Assembly (NCBI GenBank): GCA_000310025.1
Contig: FN649758.1
Span: 4,217,534-4,281,533, forward strand
Length of the DNA stretch: 64,000 nucleotides
From: Ectocarpus siliculosus
Lineage: Eukaryota; Sar; Phaeophyceae; Ectocarpales; Ectocarpaceae
Direction of reading: 5' to 3'
A model generated the notes under the pieces. The model was not told where the DNA came from. It did not search any database and saw nothing but the letters and a program-made list of their open reading frames with translations. The position numbers were made by a program, and so were the translations under genes. Shown in pieces: positions 1 through 10,868 of the stretch (positions are counted from its first letter, which is position 1; the number at the start of each line of letters is the position of its first letter).

Positions 1-230
1 GTCACACTACGTGGTGCATGTGTAGAACGACGTCGTGTCTATTTATCTGCATAAGAGTTTTCTGCCCCAAGGCCTCGTAGCTCAGTTTTGCGTACACCCT
101 CTAGTTGTGGCATGCCCTGCGGGACAAACCGCTATTAACAAGAAGCAGTTCAACAAGAAGTGCCGAGCGCATGTAGCTCAACTCTACGCCGGCCTCATCC
201 TGTAAATATTTGTTGTCGCATTCCCTACAG
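1..230 (+). other. Intron upstream of the UAP56 penultimate exon
   Basis: The stretch ends in a pyrimidine-rich run and an AG at 229-230, directly before the helicase exon. An 11-base string GACAAACCGCT occurs at about 122 and again at the exon start (231). The upstream copy follows a similar context but does not continue into helicase coding sequence. It looks like a partial duplication of the exon edge inside the intron. No other gene is visible. Confidence 0.5.
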
Positions 231-960
231 GACAAACCGCTACAAGCAGATTAAGAACTTCGAGAAGCGCATCCTGGTGGCCACCGACCTCTTCGGCCGC
301 GGCATCGACATCGAGAGCGTGAACATCGTGGTGAACTACGACTTCCCCGACGGCGACGACGGCTCGGACCAGTACCTCCACCGTGTGGGCCGCGCAGGAC
401 GGTGAGAATAGAACCGGCTTCTTTTTTGTTTTCAGCAGGGAGTCTGGATCGGACCTTGTCTGTGAGAGTAAGCCGCAATGGACGGCCGGGAGTGGCATAT
501 ATTAAATAATGAAATCAGTAGCACAGGGCCAGCGTGGTCCTAGTTGTAGTACGCGTTTTTCGAACGGCACCAATGGTGTGTGTAGGTGTGGCATCAGTTT
601 TTCTTCAAGCCGATGTTGACTGCCGCAAGGCCGTGACACATGCGTCTTTTTTTTTTCTCCTCATTTATCGAAGTGTGTATACTGCCAACAGCTTGCAGTA
701 CCGATCAGGCCGATGTTTGTCGCTGTATCTTTTGCGCTCAACAATTCGTTGTTCTATCTGTATCACGCAAACACTCGCTCTCTCTGTGTGTCTCCCTCTT
801 TCCGTTCGACAGATTCGGCACCAAGGGCCTGTCTATTTCGTTCGTATCGACGGAGTCTGACGCCAAGAAGCTGGAGGAAGTGCAGTCCCGCTTCGAGGTG
901 GACATCCCCGAGCTGCCGGACACGATCGAGACAAGCACGTACATGCAAGCAGCAACTTAA
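231..960 (+). CDS. UAP56: 3' end of ATP-dependent RNA helicase UAP56/Sub2 (DEAD-box), two exons
   Basis: UAP56/Sub2 is the DEAD-box ATPase of the TREX complex; in the nucleus it acts in spliceosome assembly and mRNA export. Exons 231-401 and 813-960 are seen, with a GT-AG intron at 402-812. The split arginine codon CG|A joins GRAG-R to FGTKGL exactly as in the family. The exons encode the end of RecA domain 2: [14 protein letters not shown] (motif V), [12 protein letters not shown] (motif VI), then the family-specific tail with [16 protein letters not shown] and a final STY. The stop TAA is at 958-960. The gene enters from the left edge; its N-terminal domain, with the ATP-binding motif and DECD box, lies outside. 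The frame is clean where visible, so this looks like a working gene. The closest alternative would be another DEAD-box protein, but the C-terminal tail is specific to UAP56. Confidence 0.95.
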
Positions 961-3337
961 AATTTTACAACATGATCATAAAATGTTTTTAGAAAAACTG
1001 GGTTAAGAACCGCGTGCAGGGAAGGATGGGCCACAAAGAACGGCGACACATAGAAACGGTGCCGGTTCGGTCGAAACGGCAGATGGTGGGGGTGGGTAGC
1101 GGCCTTGTAGTGGTTTTCGATTGCTCTGTTGTCGGAGGGAGTGCTTCTAGACGAATGATGCTGTACCGGTGTAGTGTCTGTGGCCGCAGCAGTATGTACC
1201 AGCAACCACCGAGCACGAGCAAAAGCCCATCGCTCAATGAAAAGTCTCTAGTTGAACATGGAGTAAGAACCAGAGAGACCGGGAGAGGGGGGAGAGGGGG
1301 GAGATGGGAATGCCTCTTGAACTCCTGAAACGATAGGCGTGGGCTTGTACTGCTGACGAGGACGGGGCGGCCTGGCATTCTTGTGTTGCAGAGGTTTTTC
1401 CGTTCTTCTTTGTAGTTGCCAGCTGTTTTTTGTCATGTTTTCCAGAAGGCGACACGGTTGGGTTAGTCTCTCCGAGCAGAAGGCAGACGGTGGTCTCGAA
1501 ATCTCTGGCCGAGCGTGCAGAAATGACGGGAAGGTCGCTGCTTCTGTATCGTGTTCAAGTATCTCGTCTGGTATCGTGTATTGTAGCAAGTAGTGGCGTG
1601 CTCCATCTTTGTCGAGTTGTGGCTGCTGACAACAGCAACGCCAGAGGGATAAAAAAGCAATATTATAGTGTATGCGGAGATCGCCAATCGAAAAGGGCAC
1701 ACAAGGCGGAGGCTTTGCGTCTCTACACGGTTATTATTATGCGTTCTCAGCCGCAGAACTGCTTACGGTGGGGGGGGCGGTTTGTCCCTGTTTAGCGCCA
1801 TGCCCTGTTTAGTGACCACAAAACCACGTCGCACCGCCGCACCCCCGGTAGTATAACAGCAATATAACTGGTAGTTCGGTTTAGCGAACTGCCTTTTATA
1901 GCGGCAACATCTCGTCGTGACACTGCTGTAGGTGGGGGCCGCTACACTTGGCCCCCCACTACTTACTTGCTGCTGCTGTATTTCGTATTTTCAACGTCTC
2001 CCAGCGAAATTTTGCTGCATGCTGCAACAACCTGTGGTGCACCCCGACACGACGAAAGCAAGACGGAGGGGGTGGAAAGTCAAAGTGTAACATCTCTTTG
2101 CACGCAAAGTAGAGCGCACGAGCGCATGCACGCTGAGTACGGCTGTGGGACTTCGACTTCAAAAATATCTTTGGCGGGGGGTTACATACAAGGGGTCCAT
2201 TTCCGAACACAACGTCTCACGTCTGTCTCTATTGTTGTGTGAAGTGTGAGCATATACGAGAAAAACGCCCCGACCTCTGCTCAGCACCTTCTAAAATCCA
2301 TGTACTGCTGACTGGTCCGGTGGTGAGAGGTACCTGTACCACTTGCGGTGGTAGGGTCCGAGTCCCCGCAGATCGGACAATTGTAGAGGGAAGCACACGG
2401 GGTAGGGATACCACGCAATGATTCTGCGGCTTTCGCAAAAAAAAATATAATAGCCCAGATTATCCCTACCTATGGTTTCTGAGCCGAAGGAGGACCTACA
2501 ACACATCTAGACGGAGATTCAAGGTCGACGATCACCACACACATCGGCAGTTCAGCGGGTTCTATAGCAGCTTCGCTAAGAAATCGGCACGTAATTCCGA
2601 GACGTTCGCCACAACATCGGCATTCATCGCCGTCAGCACCCCTGTACCCAACAAGTAAGCGGTATTTTTCAAGTTCGCGAGACTGTCAATATCTCGACGA
2701 AGGGGCACAAAATTCGACACGTCAACATACGTGAGCGAAAGTAACTTCAACCGACGTCTTCAACTTCAGCGTTGCATCTACAGCAGCAGCGCCAAGTTAG
2801 CATGGATCGTCATCTACCAGTTCAACACACGTCCTACGCAGCATGGGAGAGCCTACATCTACATGTAGTCTTGCTGTTACAGGCGGACGCCGTCGAAAGC
2901 TAGCGCTGTAGACGGCAGGTTTTTTGTCTGGCTTTCAAAAATTGAACAGACGGGAACCTGTGTTTCCAACGCGGCCCAGCTGCCGCTCGAGATCACCGCT
3001 GGAACGTCATCGTATAGTGGATCAGCCGCCGTGCATCACGCATCGGGGCAATAGTTCAGCTAAGGGGTAGCTCCTCACAGCTAAGAAAGGCGAAGGTGAA
3101 ACACCTCACATGCCACATTTCAGCCGCCGGTATCACGCCGCACGGCTGGATTTCTCACCGCTTCGCTAGCGGCAAATCGACTTGGTCGAACATCGGTCTA
3201 CAGAACGACCTCTCTGGACACCCACACATAAGGGACACCATCATCACAAACAACGCGGGCGGCTACCAAGATCACCTACACCAACGCGGGGCCTACCCGC
3301 AGCGCAAAGCTGCCAACCGGCGAAATTCGTCCGCAAC
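961..3337. other. Intergenic sequence without a recognisable gene
   Basis: This holds the 3' UTR and downstream region of the helicase gene, then about 2 kb of noncoding-looking DNA. The reading frames are short on both strands and I recognise no protein. Around 2960-3330 there is a stretch of mildly coding-like composition directly left of the recombinase element, with no family I can name. Confidence 0.5.
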
Positions 3338-3600
3338 AGGAAGGTTTGTTCGTCGAAGCAGATAGAATAAACTGGTGTTTATTTTGTAACAGTCGAATTA
3401 GAATTTGGCTTCATTTTCTACCGGAAACCCAGGGTCACGGTGTTTGGAATTATTAGTCTATAGTTGGGGGTGTCATTCCGTGATCGAGTCCACGCAGGGG
3501 CTGTAGCAAAGTCGGGTAACGGGTGACAGCTACAGAGCGCGTGAAGCAACGGAAGGACAGCAGCAGGCGCCTAACGCAGTAGCGGCGGCAGTTTAGAAAA
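3338..3600 (+). repeat. Split direct repeat A1 of YR element copy A
   Basis: These 263 bp run from AGGAAGGTTTG to GTTTAGAAAA and recur as A2 at 9367-9629 with few differences. The same sequence forms A1 and A2 of copy B. It marks the left end of the element. Confidence 0.9.
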
Positions 3601-4758
3601 GGGCGGGACGGGACACGGCGCAAGCATTGGGGAAGTGACCAGCACGCGACTCTCCATATAAAGGTGTGTACTCGTGTCCAACATCCATCGTGTCGGCCGT
3701 GTTCCTATTCGCGTCCCGCTACTCTTGTGACCTCACCGCTGCGTGCATTTAGCACGAGGGGGGAGGGTGCAGTAAGATAAGCGGCGGCAAGCCAACGCAG
3801 TCTCGCTCGCCGCGCCGCTCAGATAGGTCCCTTCCCAAACATGGGATGCGGTTCATCCCAACCGAGACGTACTCTCGCTGAAGAAAAAAAATGCGGTTCG
3901 TCCCAACCAAGACGTACTCTCTCTGAAGAAAAAATTCAACGGCAAAAAGAAAGAGCGGGGCCTGTTGTATGGTCGCACGCTGACTTGTCGCGGTTGATAG
4001 CAGCCATTGTACTGCACGGGGTGGAGGAACCCTGCGGCATCGGACATAACCAATCGACCCGCGGCAGTAGGGCATGATGCTGTCACGAGTATGCACATGA
4101 GGCAGGTGCCTTGTTTTCTGTTTCCCCCGGCTTACTAGGGACTACTTGCCGGTACAATCTTGTCTGTGCCGCGCACAGAGGGGCATATAGCTGAAGGAAT
4201 CGACGATAATATGCCCACTCACGTAAGCAATCGTCTCCACGGATGGTATTGACAAGTCCCCACTGATGGTATCGACAAGTCCCATGGCATACAAAGCGGC
4301 CGCATACGTAATCGGAAAGTGCATTCAACAGCATTCACGGGAACGGATAAAAGCAAAAACACATGCATGCGAGAGAAAGACTCAAAGAAAAAGACTGAAA
4401 AACAATGAAGACGAGAAAAAAAAAACGAGACAGCGAACTACGTGCTGTATGCATAAGGAAAAAGAAGATGAGAAAAAAATAGGGGGGGGAGGTGGATGTG
4501 ACACGCGAGGTTCGAACTCGCGAGGAACGTCAGGTAGCGGTCCATGTGAGTGCATCACGGTCTCGAGGGGCATCACGTCAAATTTATTGCCGCCGTGACA
4601 CAAACCTTCTATAAGAATACGTCACGTCCATCGACGATTAAGCGACCAAAAACGCACGGACAGCAATTGATGCATGCCAAAAACTCGTCAACCTGCCGTA
4701 GGATTGTCTATGCGGAAGTGATCTCAATGAAAATAAAAAAAACAAGGACACGCACCAG
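3601..4758 (+). other. Leader region of YR element copy A
   Basis: This unique leader lies between A1 and the stem-loop array. It includes a short local duplication around ATGCGGTTC(A/G)TCCCAACC at 3846 and 3891, which is larger in copy B (29472-29740). A T-arm-like motif, GCGAG-TTCGAAC-CTCGC, lies on the minus strand near 4508-4525; its 5-bp stem is perfect and it contains a pol III B-box-like core. A full tRNA cloverleaf does not fold convincingly. No long coding frame is seen. Confidence 0.55.
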
Positions 4759-6570
4759 CACGGGACGCGCCAATAGTGGAAGCACTCGTCCGTGCTGTTG
4801 GTGAGTGGAAGTTAACCGATCTCAACGCAACGNNNNNNNNNNNNNNNNNNNNNNNNNNNNNNNNNNNNNNNNNNNNNNNNNNNNNNNNNNNNNNNNNNNN
4901 NNNNNNNNNNNNNNNNNNNNNNNNNNNNNNNNGTATCAGCACGGGATGCGCCAATGAGTGGAAGCACCCGCGCTGTTGGCGAGTAGAGTTAACCGAATTC
5001 AACGCAGCGGTAGAAAAATACCACAAATCATGCATCAGTACGGGACGCGCCAATGAGTGGAAGCACCCGTGCTGCATATGTGATGTCAGCCTCAGCACGG
5101 GACGCGCCAATGAGTGGAAGCACTCGTGCGGTTGGTGAGTAGAGTTAACCGATCTCAAAAAGAAAGAACAAAACGCCGTACATGTATCAGCACGGGACGC
5201 GCCAATGAGTGGAAGCACCCGCGCTGTTGGCGAGTAGAGTTAACCGAATTCAACGCAGCGGTAGAAAAATACCACAAATCATGCATCAGTACGGGACGCG
5301 CCAATGAGTGGAAGCACCCGTGCTGCATATGTGATGTCAGCCTCAGCACGGGACGCGCCAATGAGTGGAAGCACTCGTGCTGTTGGCGAGTAGAGTTAAC
5401 CGATCTCAAAAAGAAAGAACAAAACGCCGTACATGTATCAGCACGGGACGCGCCAATGAGTGGAAGCACCCGCGCTGTTGGCGAGTAGAGTTAACCGAAT
5501 TTCAACGCAGCGGTAGGAAATACCACAAATCATGCATCAGTACGGGACGCGCCAATGAGTGGAAGCACCCGTGCTGCATATGTGTTGTCAGCCTCAGCAC
5601 GGGACGCGCCAATGAGTGGAAGCACTCGTGCTGTTGGCGAGTAGAGTTAACCGATCTCAAAAAGAAAGAACAAAACGCCGTACACGTATCAGCACGGGAC
5701 GCACCAATGAGTGGAAGCACCCGCGCTGTTGGCGAGTAGAGTTAACCGAATTCAACGCAGCGGTAGGAAATACCACAAATCATGCATCAGTACGGGACGC
5801 GCCAATGAGTGGAAGCACCCGTGCTGTATATGTGTTGTCAGCCTCAGCACGGGACGCGCCAACGAGTGGAAGCACTCGTGCTGTTGGCGAGTAGAGTTAA
5901 CCGATCTCAAAAAGAAAGAACAAAACGCCGTACACGTATTAGCACGGGACGCGCCAATGAGTGGACGCACCCGTGCTGTTGGCGAGTAGAGTTAACCGAA
6001 TTCAACGCATCGAAAACGAAGTCGTACACGTATCAGTACGGGACGCGCCAATGAGTGGAAGCACCCGTGCTGCATATGTGTTGTCAGTTTCAGCAAGGGA
6101 CGCGCCAATGAGTGCTGTTGGCGAGTAGAGTTAACCGATCTCAAAAAGAAAGAACAAAAACGCCGTACACGTATCAGTACGGGACGCGCCAATGAGTGGG
6201 CGCACCCGTGCTGTTGGGCGAGTAGAATTAACCGATCTCCACGCATCGAAAACGAAGTCATACACGTATCAGTACGGGACGCGCCAATGAGTGGAAGCAC
6301 CCGTGCTCATATGTGTTGTCAGTTTCAGCAAGGGACGCGCCAATGAGTGGAAGCACCCGCGCTGCGTACAAGTATCATCAGTGCGGGTCGCGCCAATGAG
6401 TGGAAGCACCCGTGCTGCATATGTGTTGTCAGTTTCAGCGAGGGACGCGCCAATGAGTGGAAGCACCCGCGCTGTTGGCAAGTGGAGTTCACCGTATCCA
6501 ACGCATCGAAAAAAAAAAAAAAACACGTATCAGCACGGGACGCGCCAATGAGTGGAAGCACCCGTGCCGA
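4759..6570 (+). repeat. Tandem array of stem-loop units inside YR element copy A
   Basis: About 22 units share the core CAGCACGGG, a 21-nt loop beginning ACGCGCCAATGAGTGG, then CCCGTGCTG. The two 9-mers are exact reverse complements, so each unit can form a hairpin. Spacers alternate in length (about 95, 100 and 57 bp), giving a higher-order period close to 251 bp, seen at 5187, 5439, 5689 and 5939. Later units are more diverged and some lack part of the right arm (6090). Copy B has about 18 units. Several frames stay open across the array because the unit lacks stops, but no frame is favoured. Confidence 0.85.
4833..4932. other. Assembly gap of 100 N
   Basis: Exactly 100 undetermined bases lie inside the stem-loop array. 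In copy B the same flanks (CTCAACGCAACG and GTATCAGCACGGG) are separated by only 18 bases, so the true gap may be far shorter than 100. Confidence 0.95.
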
Positions 6571-6890
6571 TGGCGAACCGGGGTTCACCGAATCCAAGAA
6601 AATATATATATAAAAAAAAAAAAAAGAGAAACCATCGCTAGTGTTCCAAAGAGAGAAATATTCGGGATTGGTCGACGTCCGGTGACCGTAGCGTCAGCAG
6701 CAATAATCACTCCATTCAATCCACAGGCGTCGAGAATGAACTAACGCGAGCTCGCGATATAACAACGCGTCGTTCTGGGCCCGACGAAAACCCACGTCAG
6801 ATAGTTTCGCCCGAAGATAGGATTTGTAGACCATTCTAACTGCAGATCCAGGCGCGCGATCGACTACGCCCACGATGAAGAGGAAAAGAA
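6571..6890 (+). other. Unique spacer between array and gag-like region, copy A
   Basis: An A-rich tract (6605-6627) is followed by sequence that is conserved in copy B (32000-32277) and leads into the gag-like region. No separate gene is visible. Confidence 0.5.
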
Positions 6891-7838
6891 GTGTTCCCGC
6901 AACGCCGCCCTGACGCTCGCCCGCCGCCTGCCGCCGGTCCGCTGCTTATACGACTCCAACCGCGACCAGATGCCGACACGGGCCTCCACGCGGAGCGGCA
7001 GGGCAGCGGCTGGGCAAGCAGGGCGAGGTCGGGCGGCGACACCTTCGACACCACGCACGAGAGGTCTACCGCGCGATCGGTGGCGAGCTCGACGGCTCGC
7101 CCCTCGACGCGCAGCGGATCACGTACTCCCGCGAGGCGTCGAGCGGTATCCTCCTCGCGAGCGCCAGGGACAGGCACCCGCGGCGACCCCCCCGCTGATG
7201 AGACTGAGCTCGCTTCTCTCCGCGGGCTGGTGGACGGCCTGAGGGAGGAGCTGCAGCGGAAGCGCGATGAGGCTGCCGGTGATCGCCAGCAGCTTCAAGC
7301 AACGATCGACGACCTGATCGCCACCCAAGCAGCAGGACCTGGCCTTCCGGGGGGGGGTGCAACTTGTGGGCACAACCGCCCCACCATCGGCCTCTCGGGC
7401 CCCCGCTACACCCAGCGCCGAGGCGGCTAAGGCTACGGCAAAGGATAGAGCGCGGATGTGGGGGGACCTCCGCCGGGTAAAAGCGTGGCTCATCCTGGGG
7501 CGGCCCCCGGCAGTTTCAAAACTATCGCAGATGGAGTGGCAATCCTTGCTTCGCAAAGGCGTCCTGGTGACAGAGAAAGTGGCGGCATCGCTCGACACGC
7601 TCGTGGTTACTGCTTCGCCTTCAACTCGTCGTCCGGTTGCCATGATCGTAACTGCCCACACATCCACGCCCAGAACCCTTCCCACGCTAGGCGCGGAGCG
7701 TCCGAAACTCCGGCAACCGGCGCGCGCGGCGTTGGCCACGGCAACGGGGGAGGGCGCGGAGGAGAGGCGCGCGCCGCTGGCGAGGGCGGCGCGAGACCCA
7801 AGGCCGCTGGCTTCTTCACCCACGGGAAAGACAAATAG
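6891..7838 (+). pseudogene. Gag-like CCCH zinc-finger region of YR element copy A, frame-broken
   Basis: The region is GC-rich and encodes, in more than one frame, an Arg/Pro-rich N-terminus, a predicted coiled coil (ELASLRGLVDGL and following, near 7207-7310) and a C-terminal zinc motif. The motif reads GYCFAFNSSSGCHDRNCPHIH in spacing C-x8-C-x4-C-x3-H (near 7609-7665), followed by a Gly/Arg-rich tail ending FFTHGKDK. Such a CCCH finger is typical of gag-like proteins of DIRS-order elements. Copy A lost one base relative to copy B near 7060 (GAGAGG against GAGGAGG), which shifts the N-terminal part. The zinc-finger frame itself is intact here. I infer an RNA-binding capsid-like role from family context only. 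Confidence 0.6.
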
Positions 7839-7931
7839 GGGTGCGGGCTCTCCCGCGTAGCGGGGGGGCCTACCTCGGATGGCAGCGCACCTGCGGCTAA
7901 ATCGAACGGCAGCACGCCGGTCTACACGAGG

Positions 7932-9087
7932 TTGGCTCCAGGGCTATCAGCAGGTTCAGGACCTGGGACAGGCAGGACGGGACTTTGTTACCGACGTCTT
8001 GGCATGCAGCTCGTCGAGCACTCAGTTGCGTCTTCGTCTAGAAGGACTTACACGTCAGGCTTCAACTCTTGGTGCACGTTTCGCAGGCTGACGGAGAAGC
8101 CCAAGTTCCTAGGGCAACGTGCCGGGGACCTTCATGTGTGGGAGTTGATAGACTTCGTAGCCTGGTGTTTCGAGTCTGAGGGTAATCTAGCGAGTACAAT
8201 ATCCGGAAAACTCACGGCTGTACAACATTTTCATAGGCTGGAAGCTTCTGTCGAGCTAGACTTGTCGTCTCCGATGTTGAAATGTGCGCTAAGGGGGATT
8301 GCGAGGAACCACGTGGCTGTGGGGACGGTACGCCGTGTGCGCCTGCCTGTGTCTTGGCGTATGCTGCTGGACGGGGAAAGCGCAAGCCAGAACTGGGGGG
8401 AAGGGGGCAGAGTGATGTGGCTGTGTCTGTGCTTGTCCTATCTCTTTATCACACGGTCTGATGAGGTGTTCGCGAATGATGCGGGCAGGGTGCATGAGGC
8501 ACACTGTCTTACGAGGGCGGACGTAGCATTGTTTGCTGGCGAGACGCAATTAGTCTTTAGTCACTATCGTAGAGCAGACCGTGTCGAAATGAGGTTTAGA
8601 GGGCACAAGGCCGATCAAGAGCAGAAAGGAAACATACGGGTTCGTACGCGAGACGAAGTCACCGGACCGCAGTCAGGTGTGAGAGCACGCGGTGGCGCGG
8701 TGGCTCTTGTGGTGGAGCTGTTATCGTGTCATGCGACGTTCCCTGACTCCGCACCGTTGGCTTCGTACCGTAGTGGAAGAGCAGTGAGAGTAGTGAGGTT
8801 ATACTGCTGCCCTCCGTGCACTCAGAGAAGTGGTAGCGAGGTCGGGGCGTAACCCCCAGGAGTACGCGTTGCACTCGTTGCGAATTGGAGGCGCGACGGC
8901 TCTTGCATCGGGCGGAGACATCGCAGAACGAGTGATTCAGAGAGAAGGGAAGTGGAGGTCGGATGCATACAAGCCGTACGCGCGAAACAATGTAGAGGAT
9001 TCGCGGCGAGTGTCACGGAAACTTACAGACGGCAGTAGGATCGTATCGAGACAGCCGGGGGAGGGGACCGTCTGGGGGAACGGATAG
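7932..9087 (+). pseudogene. Tyrosine recombinase of YR element copy A, one frameshift
   Basis: The gene matches the intact recombinase of copy B. The frame from 7932 carries the core-binding region (SSRRTYTSGFNSW) and the first catalytic arginine (LFITRSDEVF), then is broken by one extra T at 8799-8800 (GAGGTTATAC against GAGGTATAC) and stops at 8850-8852. The rest continues in another frame to 9087 with HSLRIGGAT, GKWRSDAY and KPYAR, the H-x-x-R, W and nucleophilic Tyr of the family. Apart from the indel it is almost identical to copy B, so the lesion is recent or is a sequencing error. Confidence 0.85.
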
Positions 9088-9129
9088 TTGACTTATTCGG
9101 TAGTCGTCCAGAAACTGACCTCGATGTGG

Positions 9130-9936
9130 GTGTTGTAGAATGGTGTGTACCATTTGAGGACTTGGTCAGTTTTGGGACTCCTGCGTTTGCAGTCGTAGTC
9201 CCCCGGCTAGTATTTGTGGGGAGAGAGATGGATTTGTAAGAGTTGACGCCGGCCTTTGCAGCTAACGCGGCCGGAGAGACGATGAGCGTTTCGTGCGTCT
9301 CTCTCCCCAACACGTAGCCTAGAAACCGAAGAAATAATGAAGCAATTCGAAAGAAAACAAAATAAAAGGAAGGTTTGTTCGTCGAAGCAGATAGAATAAA
9401 CTGGTGTTTATTTTGTAACAGTCGAATTAGAATTTGGCTTCATTTTCTACCGGAAACCCAGGGTCACGGTGTTTGGAATTATTAGTCTATAGTTGGGGGT
9501 GTCATTCCGTGATCGAGTCCACGCAGGGGCTGTAGCAAAGTCGGGTAACGTGTGACAGCTACAGAGCGCGTGAAGCAACGGAAGGACAGCAGCAGCCGCC
9601 TAACGCAGTAGCGGCGGCAGTTTAGAAAATCCCGCCCTCCCATCCCTTTTCTTTCGAAGGTGGGGGCATAAGTTCGGGAATATTCGGTATCTAGTCAGGT
9701 GTTGTAGAATGGTGTGTACCATTTGAGGACTTGGTCAGTTTTGGGACTCCTGCGTTTGCAGTCGTAGTCCCCCGGCTAGTATTTTGTGGGGAGAGAGATG
9801 GATTTGTAAGAGTTGACGCCGGCCTTTGCAGCTAACGCGGCCGGAGAGACGATGAGCGTTTCGTGCGTCTCTCTCCCCAACACGTAGCCTAGAAACCGAA
9901 GAAATAATGAAGCAATTCGAAAGAAAACAAAATAAA
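9130..9936 (+). repeat. B1-A2-B2 terminal module of YR element copy A
   Basis: B1 (9130-9366) and B2 (9699-9936) are 237-238 bp direct repeats from GTGTTGTAGAATGG to AACAAAATAAA, differing by one T in a T-run. A2 (9367-9629) repeats A1 and abuts B1 directly. A 69-bp segment (9630-9698) separates A2 from B2 and is also present in copy B. B contains an inverted GGGGAGAGAGA / TCTCTCTCCCC pair around an inner GCCGG-rich stem. This is the right half of the split-direct-repeat structure. Confidence 0.9.
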
Positions 9937-10868
9937 GGAGGGATTCAACGGCAGTATCTGGACAGCAGCTGCTTGTTAGCATCGACGTCCCCTTCATCGT
10001 ACAGACGCCCACCGCTGCATGACAACGGACGTCTCGGGGGATATTTACCGATTCAGACATCGATGCCTTCACTATGCTTCGGCAGCGACACCACCTTCAA
10101 CTTCTCAGCGATTTCATCTTCGACCTCAGCACCAAGAAACGGTGTCGTGACGACGCAAAATTCTTATTGTTTGTTGTGTCGTGCAGTATCTTTAAGTCTT
10201 GTTTTGTTTCAGTACAGCAGTCGGATGCATCTCGTACGGTTTACCTTCCGTGCATGCACATGCTGCATGTCGTCGATTGGTATTATAGGACGGGTACTAC
10301 GCGCTCTGCGCGCTACTCCACAGTAGTAGCCAGATGTGCCGATTCTCTCTGATCTTTGCCATCGTACACCATCTGGATTGCAGGCAGTTATCGATTTAAG
10401 AAATAGAACTGAACGCTGCTACTACAGCAGCAGCAGACTTTAAGTGAGTACACTGCTTCTACAGCAGTAAGCTTGAGTACCATTTGGGCACAACGTTGCA
10501 TATAGCTTAAACACTGCTTCTACAGCAGTATATCGTACCACACACTTGCATCCAGCAAGTACATGATTGCTTCTACAGCAGTCTAGCCAGTAACGTAAAA
10601 CATGCACCAAGTTGCATTCAGTATTGGCCTGAACTTTCGTTCTTCCTGCATACCTTGACGTAAGAAGTATATCTCTTGAACAGGACTTGGTAAACACAGC
10701 AGAAACATCGCTGTCATAAGATGGATTAGCATACACAGCAACCTTCGCTGTATCATTCTTGAATTGAATTTGTGTTGATCTTCCGATTGAATGCATTTCC
10801 TCCATGGTAGTTTTGTACAAGTAGACGTACATACATGTGTTCTTGTACGACTTTCCAGTGCGGGGGAG
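9937..10868. other. Non-coding-looking sequence with short direct repeats
   Basis: The 15-mer TGCTTCTACAGCAGT occurs three times, at 10454, 10515 and 10568, with related CTACAGCAG strings nearby. If the LTR to the right is a 3' LTR, this could be the tail of its internal region, but I see no integrase, RT or RNase H. A minus-strand frame (10440-10883) is open but resembles nothing I know. Confidence 0.45.

Larger units (their letters stand above)
3338..9936 (+). mobile_element. YR retroelement copy A (Ngaro-like split direct repeats, no RT)
   Basis: The element is defined by comparison with copy B at 28970-35324; the two are nearly identical end to end. Order: A1 (3338-3600), leader, tandem stem-loop array (4759-6570), gag-like region (6891-7838), tyrosine recombinase (7932-9087), B1 (9130-9366), A2 (9367-9629), a 69-bp spacer, B2 (9699-9936). 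The A1-body-B1-A2-B2 layout is the split-direct-repeat architecture known from Ngaro and other DIRS-order retrotransposons. Those encode RT and RNase H between gag and recombinase; here the gag zinc finger ends about 90 bp before the recombinase and nothing resembling RT fits anywhere. The copy is therefore non-autonomous or of a new type. Both its gag and its recombinase carry frameshifts. Insertion by YR elements leaves no classical target duplication, and none is evident. Confidence 0.85.

Noticed and set aside
3000-3060. Possible copia protease motif (VD-S-A..HH) left of YR element copy A
   Set aside because: It needs a frameshift within the motif itself and has no integrase or RT nearby.
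4759-6570. CRISPR-like appearance of the array
   Set aside because: Spacers are themselves repeated and vary in length, there are no cas genes, and the DNA is eukaryotic.
4759-6613. Many overlapping open frames of 60-160 codons with repeated STGRANEWKH or DAPMSGSTRA text
   Set aside because: They are translations of the stem-loop array in several frames and on both strands at once; none keeps one frame through the array and no frame shows synonymous bias.
7119-7823. Minus-strand frames of 234 codons (and 283 codons at 32454-33305)
   Set aside because: They are the GC-rich shadow of the gag-like region; the zinc motif and coiled coil are on the plus strand.
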